Assembly: GCF_004027225.2 (NCBI RefSeq)
Contig: NC_046360.1
Coordinates: forward strand, 3,026,001-3,090,000
Source of the DNA: Strigops habroptila
Taxonomy: Eukaryota; Chordata; Aves; Psittaciformes; Psittacidae
Length of the DNA: 64,000 bases
Direction of reading: 5' to 3'
The notes beneath the pieces were generated by a model. That model saw only the letters and a list, made by a program, of their open reading frames with translations. It did not search any database and was not told where the DNA came from. Shown piece by piece: positions 37,401 through 50,729 of this stretch. The number at the start of each line of letters is the position of its first letter. Within the stretch, counting starts at the first letter, position 1. A program made the position numbers and the translations under genes.

Positions 37401-39645
37401 CAGATCAGGCACCACATCCAAAACTGAAATTCCAGACTGGTCAGACTTGGACTGGAGAAAGAACAATTCCGGTGACTTCAGTGTCTTTGTCTTCTGCCAA
37501 TATTTTAATTTTCTTGCAGTAGAAATATCCCTGGAGGAAAAGATCTCCCTGAATGTAACTTTTTTCCCTGTCGAGTCGTTTGGTTTGTTTCTGTATCCTG
37601 CGTAAAGGTGTAGTTTTACAGAATGCTTCTGCATGCAGGAAGAGCTCCCCTCTGAACAGATTCTCTACCTGTGCATGAGGGAAAGGAATAAATCTGGAGC
37701 TGGTGACATTTCAAGGGCAAGGACACAACTGTTCAGAGGAGAATTATCTGATTTGGTTCGTGTTTATTTTTACTTATATCTAGCAATCTGCTCTCCAACA
37801 GAAGATGCTTATTTGCAGAAGAGAAGACTGTCTCCTTTTTGGACCGATGCCCAAGATCTGAAGAAAAGGTGCCACTAAGGACAAGAGGTATGTCTTGAGC
37901 ATGTATTATTATAATGTAATAGGTGTCTAGGGTTTGAAAAGAAACAGTACATGTCATGTATGTTAACTAATTACAGATAAATTCTTCATTTCTTCCCATC
38001 ACACTTCTTATTCACTAGGTACCATAGGCTAAATCTGCCTTCCTCTCAGGAGCACATATTCCAAAGTAAAATATTCCATAGGTGGAATTTTAGAATTAAT
38101 GATTCCCAATTAACTTGCGTAGAGAAGCTCAAGGGTACAGCTCTGTAAATGCATTTTACACATGCTTGCTGCCAAGATAGAGGGCTTTACAATTTCACCA
38201 GAAATCTTTTCCTTTCAGAACTCTTGGGAGAAACTTTTCCAGTCGCAGTATCCTGTAATGAAGGTCTGAGTAACTCCAGGTTGCAAACTGAAGTAAAACA
38301 GATTGTAGCAGCACGGTGAATGGGTTGAGAAGCAGAAAAGACCTGTTACTTTTTGCTGCAACTGAATCACTATGAAAAATGCAAAAGGGGAAAATCAAAT
38401 TCCATCTGCATAAGGCTCAACCCTTTTATTTAGGTTATTTCTGCTGCAGTGATTTTGTCTTGTAAACTCTTTCATGTAAGACATTAAATAATGTTGAGTT
38501 ACTGGTGTGCCAGCCATGGTATCCAGTAGTTACTGAGTATAAACCTGAATGTTGATGTTCCCCAAGTCTTTGCCTCAGTAATATCTTTAAACATAATAGT
38601 ATCTGCCTGTTGGCTTGTTTTCTCATAGGGAGGGCGACAGAACATTTTGTGTTCTCTTATCTTCAACAGCAATGAAACAGGAGGAGCTCCACAATGCGAA
38701 ACCAAATCTACTGCTATTAATACAACATCCCAGCCACAGAGAAGAGATTTGTTTATTTACCAAAGCGAGAGATGCCTCTCACTGACCTTTCCAAAGCTTG
38801 TGTGCTTTAGCTGGGAATAGATTCCTCAGAACTGGGTGCTGTATTTAAAAATATACAGTAAAAACCATACACACACCAACCCCCCCTCCCCGAAACAGAG
38901 CCCAGGCTGTATCCCAAATTGCATGAAGTGACACGCAGCTTTGAATAGTCAGAATAAGTGTAACTAGGACACAGTCCATATTCAGTTCTGATTGCTTTGC
39001 TGGTGCACAGAGATCAGTCAGCTTCCCAAAGCCCACTCGCCTTCCTTCCTGCCACTCAGTGACACATTTAGCTGACTATAACCATACATGGGCCCACTTT
39101 CTCTCTGAGGCCTAACATCTCTCTGTAGCCTGAGAAACCTGTCAGGATAGATTTCCCTCTCTGCATAATTAAGAAGTGCTTCAGACTCTGAGGTATTTGG
39201 TTAAAAACCAACCAACCAACAAAAAAAGAAAACCCCAAACAAAAAACCCCAGAGATTGCCTTTTTCTGGAATTCACCCCGCTTTACAAACCAAACCTTAA
39301 CTGTATTTTTCAGTTCGTTGTATTTAGAGAGCTGTCTGTACAACTTCAAATGATGTCTGCGAGAGTTAAGGCTTGCATTAGGACTGAGGATTCAACCTGG
39401 TTTAACCTCATAGACTCACAATCTGTTTTGTTAAGCTGGTACTTCTCTAGTAAAGAAAGAGCCTCTGAGTGCCTCAAGGCTGCTTTGGTGCTCTTTGGAC
39501 AATCCGAAATTTCAGTTCCCTAACCGCTTGCCAGAAGCAGCTGCCCTGCAACACAGCTGGCAAAAATGAGTGTGGGCTGGCTCCTCACCCACCTACTTCT
39601 CCAGCTTGGCATATTAATTCAAATCACCACTGATTTTGGTACCTG

Positions 39646-39694
39646 CACCATCATTGTTTGATATTTTAGTCACCATCATTGTTTGATATTTTAG
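39646..39694. repeat. 24-bp perfect tandem duplication
   Basis: Two identical 24-bp units, 39646-39669 and 39671-39694, are separated by a single T. Each begins CACCATCATTG and ends ATATTTTAG. Confidence 0.95.
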
Positions 39695-41944
39695 GCTAAA
39701 CAGACTATTAATGAGTTACAGAAGCAGACTTGGGAGCAGGAACTGGAAACCAGGGAAGGAACTGGACCTACATATCCTGATTCCAAAGCAATAATCACTA
39801 AACAATATATAAAAGGAAAACAACAGTTATGCCATGGCCTCCTCCAACAGAGTTACAACAGAAGGCAGTACAGAGCCCTAAGAAAGCCCAGTCTTACCTG
39901 AGAGCTGTCAGACAAGCTCCGAGCATGTTTGCTTAACTGAACTCTCCAAAGATCAAGGCTATAGCTGAAATCTCAGTCTGGGTTTAAGGCCTGCAGTCAG
40001 TTCCCTGCTCCTGATGCAGCTGTGCCATGGATAACTTCCCAGCGCCCGTACCCATACAACAAGGGAAGATACAGGGATGGAAACCAGCATCAAGGTGTAA
40101 GGTAGCAGCATGACTTTGTCTTTTGGCAGAAGTACCAGATTTGGGCCATCTTAAGTTGTATTATGTCAAAGTCTTGTTTTAATTATCTTATTAGTGATTG
40201 TTTTCTAGGCTTTACGTACAGGGTCCTGTGGGTTGACAATGCCAGTCACCTGTAGAATTAGAAACAAAAGCCTAGAGTCCAAAACAACTGTCTTTTCTCT
40301 ACAATCATTGGGCAATATTGCCTATAAATAAAGTCTTCTAAATATTATTCTCAACCGTACAGCAGCTTGGAAGGCCAAAAAACTGTCTTTCATTACTCTA
40401 GAAACTACTTCACACTTTGGAAGGAACTGGTTTAGCAGTGATGCATCCCCTCACGCTCTGACCAACCTCACACTTCATTTTTTATCCAAATCAAAGTAAC
40501 AGGCTTTGGGGACCTTGTCTGTATTCCTTCCTACTCAAGTCTGTTCCCATCTGCCTGATCCCCTCAGTGACTTTATAATACTTCTTTTGTGTCACCAGAA
40601 CTACCGCTGCCTCCCAGTCAAACTTCCCACACTGGTCTCTAAAATTGCACTCCCTGCTTTGGCATGTTCAGTTTCTGTATCCGCAAGTGCATGAATAAGG
40701 GCTTGTTTGTATGCACAGAATTTACTATGACCATTTTTACAATTGGAGAACTCTGTACACACAGCAAAGCTCTGGCCCCATGGAAAACTGCCAGAAAGCA
40801 TCTGATCCTGGTGATGAGGGGAAAGTTCTGCGAGGAACCTGTGGAAAGAGGTCCCTCACCCCGTCTGACTCACAGCTGGGGTTTCTCCCTGGCAGCTGAG
40901 CCCGGTGATGTGAGAGGTTAGTTGAGAGTGGGAGCAGATTCCTGTGGGGCTTCACCAGCCAAATTCCTATCTAGCAAAAGGTTGCTACAGCAACTCTGAG
41001 CCTCCCGAGATACAGAAATTACTGTAATGGCTGCTGAAATGCCTCCCCACTGCTCGGAGACAGGATAAGGAAAATCCTTCCCTTTGATACAGAATGGTTA
41101 CCCGCTGCCACGCTTTACATCAGCTCTATACAAGCACCAGGTTTCCTGAACTTGCTCAGGAACTGATGGCTACCATTCCCTCTGAAGCAAGATGCAGCTC
41201 CTCATCTGCATGTAATGCAAACATAGAAATAATAAACCTAAGCACTACACAAGGACTACAGTTCCAACACTCCTTTCCCATGGAGACAGTAAGAGAAAAA
41301 ACAAATCATATGACAAAAAGTTAATATACTACTGAGTGGGCTGAACAGAATATAGAAACCCATACAAAGCCAAAATATGTATTTTCCAGACTAGAGTTTG
41401 TGGTTTTCAGAACCACATAGATACGAGAAAACATAAACAAAGCAAAACAGGACAAAACCCCTCATAGCTTCTCAGTGACTGTCCAGTAGTTTTCTGGCTG
41501 CCTCCAGCCTGTGCATGTTTTCCTCTGGCACTCGGCCCGCTCACAGGTCGTTCAGTCCACTGGACTATGCAATAAATAGCAGACAGAGATGATGCTTTAG
41601 ACAGAACGAGAACACTTGTGACCTAAAAGGGTCCTGAATCTAGAATGGGGTGGACTGAGGATACTCAGGGCGTAGAAACAGTAGATATCAGTGTACACCG
41701 TTAGTGGAAAAACTTTCTCAAAATTGCTCCCATTTCCCTTCTTTTCATTTTTCAGCAACCCAGTTTGCTCTAGAAGCTGAAGATGAAACCAGCAGAATCA
41801 GGTATCTGAAGTAATAGCTGTGCTCACCTGAAATAACTGGAGACTGGTTTTAAGGCGACTTTTAAAATCAGTTCTTTAAAAAAGAAGTCACAACTTCTGT
41901 ACAGCTGCTCGATTGAAACCTGAGCATTGCATTTTGGCCACAAC

Positions 41945-42020
41945 AAACAGGACCAAATTCCTCTGAGTATAAATCCAGTAGAACTGATCCAGTTACGTCC
42001 TGGCTGGATTTGGCCCCACA
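41945..42020. repeat. Ancient amniote repeat fragment with inverted-repeat-like ends
   Basis: Starts near GGACCAAATTCCTCTGAGTA and ends near GGCTGGATTTGGCCCC. The termini are imperfect inverted copies, the pattern of a short interspersed element common in turtles and birds (identified from memory, family name uncertain). Confidence 0.4.
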
Positions 42021-44599
42021 TGCCTAGAACATCCTTTGGGATTGTTCAATTCAAATTATGGCACTAATCCAATCTCCTGCAGTTGCCAAATGCTGTAACG
42101 TTTGGTGTCAGCATGCAGCATTTTAGGGGTTTTGACACCAAGTTTGTCTCTTGTTAACAGAGTATTTCATTGGTTTCTTACCTTTTGCCAGGCCTGGGAG
42201 CTTCTGGATTAACTGAAAAGCTTGAGAACATACTACACTTTCAGTAGGTCAAGTCAGAGAAAAACAATTCTTTTTACTTCCCTCAGCTTAGCGTCTCATG
42301 TGAAGATGACTCTGAGAGATCAAGAAAAGCATATAATGTTTAAAACAAAACATTTGTTAAGTAAGGATTTCCTGGATTTTTCTGCTTTCTTATTTATATT
42401 ACGTCCTGGGCCTTGTGAAATCACTGTGTAATTTCCAGTATTATTTATGGAAGCCAGCCTGTCGCTGTTTCCAGCTCCTACAGAGAACTTTCAGTTTTCG
42501 GTTTCAGTACCAGCTGCATAGTCCCGGCTTAAATGAATCAAAAAGAAAGTAACATACAGTAAGTACTTAACCCTCTCACCCCCTGTCTGAATCTTCACAG
42601 GTAGGATCTTTTTCTACCTCCAAGCTGTCTCATTAGGCTCCTGAGTCCTGGAAGCTCCTCTTCTGTGACAATTTAGAACTTGGGACTGCACAGCTTTTTC
42701 AGTGCAGCAGAGGTCAACATGCTCAAACGCTTTGGAGCATTTCTGTTGTGCACAGAGAGAGATTTGAAATATTACCCTCTCAGTTATCAATACAAAAGAC
42801 TAGATGTCTAAGCACGGAAATAGATTTTAGGAAATTAACAAGTTTTATGAGGCTTTGCAGGCTGCCACTATTGATCAAAACTCTTCAATCCACAATAGAT
42901 AGACAAAGAATAATGATTTAGCACATCCAGCTTCTGTGCTGTCAGTGTGACTGCTCTGCCTTAGAACCATGGTGAAAAAATCAGCTTAAAGTGTAAGCCT
43001 CCTCAGCATATGGGCCCTGGATTTGCGTGCTGCAGCACTATGTGCTACCATTCACAGCTGCATGAACTAATGCCAAGGAGTTTTAAAACGTTGGCAAATC
43101 AGAAATCAACATTTTACATTTGTTTTGCATGAGTAGAAATGACCGTGCATATGGTACAAGGCAGTGCAGAATGAAGTCGATGAAGTTTACGTGACTGCTG
43201 TCTAAGGAAGGTTGTTAATGGTTGCACAGGACGGAGCATTCCTGAATAGAAAAGGATGAGAGAGAGCAATAATAAGTAACTTATTTAAAGCTCTGTTCAG
43301 GTGCTCCCTTACCTTACAGCTTTCTCATCTGACACCTATAGCTTTATGCCACATGACAGAAGACACACGGCATCACTGCTCTGACTTCAGTATCACACCA
43401 GCATCAGTTATAGCTGCTCTGGAGTCTCCTAGGGTGACAGATAAAGGTTACAATCTGATAATGACCCATCTGGGTGTCAGCAGGATGGAATATCATAGTT
43501 TTCAAATGCTTTCTTGAAAACCCAGGGAAATACATCCTAAAAGCCTTTATTTAGAAGAGAAAGTATTAAGACTGCAAAATCAAGCATGCACTGAAATTAG
43601 AAACTTTCAGGGGTAGAAAAAGAAGACAGGAATCATGTAATTAAAGATTAGGGCATATACATGGAAAGGCAACCTTTATTCTGGCATTTTCTAACTTCGG
43701 TGTACTTGCAAATTATTCATATTTTGGCAAGGATTTTGTATATGTAAAATGTATGTATTATATATAGAACTGAATTAATCTCTGATATATTTTTGCCTCA
43801 TAAATAGTTTGCTGTTTCCATGCTAGAATCTACAGCATTAACATATTCAGATGCCAGTTGCTGGATTTATTCTCTTCTTGACAATCCAAAGGCTGAGCCT
43901 GGCCGTGCTCAGCCTCTCCAAATTTCAGTCTTATCTAGCGTTTTTCTTAAGCCACCCAGATAAACTATCTCAATGTCCTGAGTTAAAGCGATTCTCTTGT
44001 CCTGGGGCTCTGGATTGCTCCAATTGCTGGGGTTTTTTTGCTTCATCTGCCACGCAGTTCTGAGCTCAGGCATTCAGATGATGAACAATGCAATGCTGCA
44101 CCAAGCAGCTCTAAATAAAAAAGTAACTTTAAAAACACTGCTTTAGCAAGAGCGTGGCCCATCTATTTCAGTGTGCAACAAGCCACATAAAGACCAACGC
44201 AGTGAATCTGGAAGTAATCTTCATGTAGAATTAGAAATGGAAGGAAGACTGGAGAAGGAGACCCACTCATTCATCTTCTTGCAAATCATATACGAATGTG
44301 ACATATTCATTTGCACTTGAACAGATTATTTCATTCTCTAGATGAAAGCAAAAAAAAAAAGTTTCCTATATTTTTTTTTCCCATCATTTTTCGAGAAATT
44401 GTTTGAGTTAATAAATTATAAAAGGAAAAGGAACATATTTAACTTTTATTGCATTCAAATTTTGAATTATACACATGGTTTTCAGTCACGTCTTCTTTCT
44501 GTAACAGAAATGTTCTGCAAAAGCAGGGAAACTGCTCCTTGTTGCTCTGTTGCTGTTCGTTATCTCAAAGCCCTTTAAGGGAAAGTGTATTATGCAAAC

Positions 44600-44690
44600 A
44601 CTTCAGTCCCATTTCATTCAGTGAAAACTGAGGCACACAGACATTGAGGTCTCCATTAAATGTGAGAGCAGAGCAGGGAGCCTTCAGTCT
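44600..44690 (-). repeat. MIR-like SINE fragment
   Basis: The segment GTGAAAACTGAGGCACACAG followed by GAGAGCAGAGCAGGGAG is the reverse complement of the MIR core (cctcagtttcc region). The flanks are too decayed to place ends accurately. Confidence 0.45.
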
Positions 44691-47600
44691 CCCATCTGCA
44701 CACCCAAGCCTCAGCCTTCTTCCTTCTGTCCTCCATATGTGCACTTCCAGCAGACTAAAAAAGCAGGCACTGCACTAAGCATCCTCTGACACGCTGAGAG
44801 AACCAATGTGTCCACAGAGCACAGCAAATAGATATTGAAGATGCCAAGAACACTAAACATGTTAGGATCAGGAAATCCTGATTGCTTCCATTGAGAGGCT
44901 AATGAAAGATAATAGCGTACATTTGCTGTCGGTAACTCAAATATCACTTCCTTATAACAATATGGATTACTTAATCTGCAAAGGTCACTGAGTTGCTCTT
45001 TAGTTCCTTCTAAATGCCTGTGCAATGAACTTTGCCATTTTTAACACAGATTTCTCAGCAAAGAACTGGTGGTACGGGTTAGAGGCTTGGAATGCCTCTC
45101 AACCTGAAAAAGCCTTTCATTTCAGTGTATTTTTAACACTAACATATAGCTTTAGAACTGTCAGAGATTTCCCTGTAGCATTCATTCACAAGTTGCACAG
45201 AAGCTAGCACAAGCTGAGCACATGAGGAGTTAAATTATCAATTTTTTCTTTAATCCTCTTGCAATATAAATCATTAGCCAACGTATTGACGCTGAAACGC
45301 AAAGAGATTTAGGAAAACTGAGATATGCCATCATTTGAAGTGTGACCACGGTTAAGAGCAGTTTGGATGAGCAACTCGGCATTGTCAGGCACATCACTTT
45401 AAAAAAGAGGACCTAAGGTGGAAATACTGCAGCTCAACAGCTTCTCAAAACTGCATAAATGCACAGAGAATGGTATGAATGAACACAATCCTAATCCTGT
45501 GTGCTGAACTACACAGCTGCTGGCTCCCCTTCTCACCCATGTGGTGCTCCACTGAGATCGTGTTTGTATGGATACTCAACACAGCCTACAGGTTTGGGGG
45601 CTGTATTTTGAACCAGGGAGGATAGTTTGAATAGCACTAGAAATCTCCAGGACTGCAGGGTTTAACTTAGCAGGTAGTGGAATGCACAAGCACAGCACAG
45701 AGACAAGACTGGGGAATTAGGCTGGTGGCAAGTAGCAGCTGAAAGCTGATTGAATACAACAGATTGGGCTTTCATACTGGCCAGATAGGCAGCAGCTATT
45801 TAAATGGAGAACTAACAGTTTTGCTCTTAATTATTTCTAAACCTTCCAGCTAATGCAAACTCAGGATGACATATTTTGGCCTCAATTAATTATTTGCTAT
45901 TTCTGCATGAATCCAGTTAAGAGAAAGCTGAATGGTTTGCTGGGAACTTCTGCCTATTGAAAATGGTTCTTGTAAGTGCTTGGCTCCTTTCTCCAAACAG
46001 CTGTCATGTAAGTAACTGAATATATACCTCCCCAAAATGTTCACTTTCTCCATCTCAAGTGGAATGTCCTTCTGGATTGACACTGCCCTGCAAGACAACA
46101 AATGGTCATCCTTCTGGCCCATGGCAGGTGGAAGGCCATGAAACTCCAGAGCTAAAATTGGAATCTTTATGCCTTCAGAAAAGGGAGATCCCTATCTCAC
46201 CAGTTAGGTATCATTTACTTTTTGGTCTGGGAGGATCCGAGATTGTGGCACTTCTATGTATAGCACAGCTTTTTCTAGAATTTTCTGAAAGGATATTACA
46301 GGTTTTCTCTCAGATACTTACACATTTAGCCATGGGAAAGCTCAAAGAATAAACAATTACTAATAAAAATGTCAAACCTCTCCCAGACATCTCTGAAATG
46401 AGAGAATGACCTTCCAAAATACGTTTCAGCAGAGTGCTTTCAATGCAGCTACTTCCAAAAGCGAGCACTTGAGCTTTGTTTTTGTATCTGCATTTCTATG
46501 CACCCTCCTTGATAATCTCTTTGTATAAAGTGCTTAGGATCTCTCATCAATACTAATCCAATATGGATCCAGGGTAGACACACAATAGCAGTTGTGACGA
46601 ATGGCACAGAATGTCCTGTATGACATTTATTCAGCTTGTGAGAGGGCAGACACATAAAGATTATAGCAGCATAAAGTAAAACAGGTTCATGTAGACAACA
46701 TATGATCCAGCGTAAAGACTGCTGACTGGCACAAAGCCAACTCATCAAAAAGTCTGATACATATTTTTACTGTCACGGTGAATTTATAGCCTGAGATTTT
46801 TATATTCCCTTCATAAAAAAAATGCCACCCTTCAATGTCTGCTTTTTATTTCATCATACTCAGAAAAGGAAGAATGTCCTCTCACCACGCTGAAGTGAGA
46901 ATGAATGTAACTGAGCCTCTTTCCTAATCAGAGTAATGGAATTGATTCTTCTTTGAGCCAAAACAGCAAAAAAGGAAACTACTGGTTCTGCTTCAGTCTA
47001 CCATGGCCTTCAGGCCTCTATTTTGGATGATTCAGAAGGAATTAAAGCATAAAGAAACAGTAACGGACAACAGTCTAGTACTTGTCAGCCAGAATAAACA
47101 AAAGGATTAACTGGAAAGTCACAGTTTCAGGTGCCAACCACAGTTTTTTAAGTAAAACTTGTAAAAGCATAGGTGATAAGGGATTTAATCAAAAAGCTGG
47201 ACATAGCATTTGGCAACAGTCGAGCTGAGTTGCATACAACCCTAGCCACAGGGAAAGATACAGGTCTTTATCTTTCCCATGAGCCAAGATGTCTGTACAG
47301 AAAGAAGAAACAGAAGCAATGCAAGTCAATAATGGCTCGAGCACATCGGATTTAGCACAGAATGGCTATAAAATCCCCAATTTCAGTATTCTGAGGCCTT
47401 AACAGATGTCACACCTAAACTTGTCTCAGCATACAAGGATACTGAATGCTCCAAGTTTTCTTACGGATGATGAGCACCCACAGGCTTTGACAGAATACCT
47501 GCCAGATTACCAGGGCTCAGTGAGTGTGAACGTTGTGAAAAAAGTGGTACTTGCCTTTAAAGGTCAGTCTAAGCAGTGGAGATCTTCCAGCCTTGCAGAG

Positions 47601-48794
47601 CAGCATGGAATTCTGCACAGCAAATATGAACTAGCAAATGCACTTATCCCTTCCTACAGTTGTCATAAACAGGTGCTACATGAATACAGGCCAGAAACGA
47701 TTCATGTCTTTACATTCTCAATGAGATTTTCATTTGTCTTTCTTCTTGGTCTTTTCTGTGACATTTGAAATGTGAAAACTCTTGTATGTGCAGGGTAATC
47801 GAGTTCACATTTGGGAATAGTACATGAACACAACATACTGCCCCGAGGCCCAGGCCTGAAGGAATTTCAACGGTGCAGAGATGCAATATGTGAAGACAGA
47901 AATACGAGGAACACAGCGACATTGCTAACTGTGAGCATAGATGGGTATTACTGGATTGATAAAAATAGCATGGGGAGGTAGAGGTGCCTGTAAAATGATA
48001 TGATTTGGAACAATAGTGCTTCACACTCATAAAGAGCTGTGTAAAGAGCTACATGAGCATTGTTCTGGTTCAGTGCTGCCATAAACTCCCCAGATGAAGG
48101 CAGCACCAACCAGTACGGCTGAGCCAATGTGGGGCAACAACAATGTTTGTTGGATTCTTTCAGTGACTGCTGCAAAACTTCTGGCTGCCACACATCAATT
48201 ATTCCTGGAGTACCTGGCGCTCCTCCTCCACCTCCTGCAGGGGTGATAGAAGCTACAACCTGGCCCTAATTTTGCAGCTAGTCTCAACAAGTCCAGTAAA
48301 CAGTCCAAAGCATTCCTGGCACAGTGGAGCAGACGTAAGCAAGAATTGTCTTTTAGCAGTTGCTATCCAAAAGAGACAGAATATGTTTCCCAGTTATGAA
48401 TTCTGGATTAAAAGTTAGGAACTCCAGATAGACAGTTTGTACTGTACCTTCCATTTCAGCTCCAGATGCCTGAATTTGCAGTGAGAACAATGTAGGACAA
48501 TGCCTGCTAATGCTTTTGCTTTCTGTTGGCAGACACTGGAAAAGAAAGTCTGTTTTCTCCACAATGGAGCGAGTTTTAACCCAAGCTTCATTTCACTACT
48601 CGACTGAAGGCAACATTACACAAACGTGTCCAAAAAGCACAATTTGGGACAGTATGTTTTCCACATTTTCTGTGCTGTAAACAAGAAAATGAGATTATTT
48701 ACTTTTTCATTTTATTTAATCATCCTCTCAGGCTCCATATTTCTCTCGACTGCATATCACAATATTGTCTTTGAATGTTGTTGCTAAGTACCAT

Positions 48795-48915
48795 TATTTT
48801 TATTGTACATATAGGGCAAAGAGAGACAAACTGCTTATCCACTGTCACACGGGCCAGTGACAGAGTTAGAACTGTGGGGGTTTTTTAATTCTAATCCACA
48901 GTTCAATAACAGAAA
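48795..48915 (-). repeat. MIR-like SINE fragment
   Basis: The landmarks GGGCAAAGAGAGACAAACTG, then CCACTGTCACACGGG, then CAGTGACAGAGTTAGAACTG follow the antisense MIR core in the expected order. Confidence 0.5.
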
Positions 48916-49429
48916 ATTCAGAATCTTCATCTACTATGCACTTGAATTTAAAACACTATTTTGCCCAGTTCGATGTATTATGTCTCCAGATGGCTTTTTC
49001 TTAGAGCTATACAGCTGGAGTACAAAAGTGTTCTGAAAAGTCCCAACTGAATTTCAAATGAATATCAGAAATAGACAAGGATATACATGATACATGCAGA
49101 ATGTGTATCTAGGGAAATCACAGAAGATCTAGTTTCCACTAGTTGGTTATACATAAATTATTTAGGCAATCTTAGTAAGCCTGTTGATTAGCTGGAGGCA
49201 AAGATATCTATTTTAGGTGTGCTTAGGGTCAGGATTAACTCATGAAACTTGGCTGGCATTGCCCATGAACCAGCTAGAATCATTTCAGCAACCTCATTCA
49301 AAAATGAGGTACTCTCCTTTTTTATCACTTATAATTCTTTTTTTTTTTTAACAAAGAGGACAAGATTTTAGAAAACCATGTGATAAATGTCTTACAAAAC
49401 TACACTAGAAACTATTTAGGGTGACTGGA

Positions 49430-49715
49430 GAAGAAACAGGACTGGGAGCCAGGAGACTATTTCTATTTCTAGTTCTGCCATAGACTCTGAGACTATGACT
49501 TTGAACCTCAGCTCCCGTTTTTGTGAAGGGAGATGATAATTCTCACTGTTCTGTCAGGGATATTGTATCATAGAATTTTCATTAAGGGTTATGAAATGCT
49601 TGAGATCCTTGATTGGAAGAAGTTGCAAATGCAAATTATTAATCAAGTAACAGTAATCAGGGCATCAGCATTATTATTATTGTTGTTGTTATTGTTATTA
49701 TTGATGTTTGTTAAT
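49430..49715 (+). repeat. MIR/CORE-like SINE with ATT-rich microsatellite tail
   Basis: In sense order it contains GACTGGGAGCCAGGAGAC, CTAGTTCTGCCATAGACTCT, a TTGAACCTCAGCTCCCG block, GGGAGATGATAATTCTCACT and GAAATGCTTGAGATCCTTGA. It then passes into an ATT/GTT trinucleotide run (about 49672-49711). This is the layout of the sauropsid MIR relatives whose tails end in ATT repeats. It is the best preserved SINE in the window. Confidence 0.65.
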
Positions 49716-50692
49716 GTTCTTAATATTATATTAGAAGCTCAACAGCATTGTTATAAAAAGCTCAACCTGCACATAGCAGGAAGATCATTGTAGCTCACTT
49801 CTAGGAACAAGAATGCTGCCAGCATCATTTCAACATGGGAGTGGAAAAGAGTTCTTTAAGTTCTCCATCTGAGCAACTGTAGGTGGTAAAAATTAGTATC
49901 TTTTCAATAATGCTTTGTGCCATAGGAGCAGAAGCAGCTCTCGGAGCTTAACAGTATTTTTAAGATAAGACTCTGGAGAGGTTTTCTTTTTCTAACAGAA
50001 CTGAGGGGAAGGAATAAAAACCCCAAACCACCCAGGAGTTCATCTTTTAGAAAGCCAGAGCCTTGAAATAGAACAAGTATTGTAGGTCAGGATAATTTGA
50101 GTTCACGTGCAACACCACTGACATATAAGAAATATATGCATAAACAGAGAAAAGCAGATCTCTTCTATGGGAAGCCTTGAGCTCTGAGAGATTCATCGTA
50201 AGACTTTTGTTCTGTGAGTGACCCAACACTACCCTCAGTAATTTGGGAGGTTAAAACCCCATCAAAAATCTGTAATTTGTGTGAAATACCTGTATAGATT
50301 GTGCCGAATCATGGAAATGTGGTGAGGAAGCAGAAATGTGGAAGATCAATATAACATTTATTCCAGTAAAGAAAATGTGTTCAGATTTGGTTTGATCACA
50401 TTAATAGGGAATGGAGGCAGCCCAGAAGTTTCTCTTTTCCTCCTGAATAGCCCATGTTAGGAAGCAGGTGTAAAGACCTTAAGAAAGATAGGGGAAGGTG
50501 ACAGACAGTGTAATTGTACCCATTAATCTTAGCACAGAAATACTGCATTTTGAAAAACAAAACCCATGGGGATTGTGGGTTACACAGGTTTCTGATGGTA
50601 TAACTGGTAAACCAAACAGAGCATTTGGTTTCAATCCCTCGTTTTGTCTTATTGCATGAGAGAGGGAAAAAAAGATCAACAGAAGGGAATTT

Positions 50693-50729
50693 TATATTAA
50701 ATAGAATTTTAGAGATTCTATTTAATATA
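50693..50729. repeat. 15-bp perfect inverted repeat (7-nt loop)
   Basis: The left arm TATATTAAATAGAAT (50693-50707) and right arm ATTCTATTTAATATA (50715-50729) are exact reverse complements around TTTAGAG. The hairpin would be very AT-rich. Confidence 0.95.

Larger units (their letters stand above)
30641..41940. other. Intergenic DNA, block 2
   Basis: No gene recognised. A small CpG cluster lies at 30645-30740, a 19-bp direct repeat at 31368-31413 and a perfect 24-bp duplication at 39646-39694. Low-complexity A/C-rich sequence is near 39205-39255. The longest open frame (minus, 37176-37634, 152 codons) has no recognisable domain. Confidence 0.65.

Noticed and set aside
37176..37634. Minus-strand open frame of 152 codons in the intergenic region
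   Set aside because: No recognisable motif, no promoter or splice context; consistent with chance.
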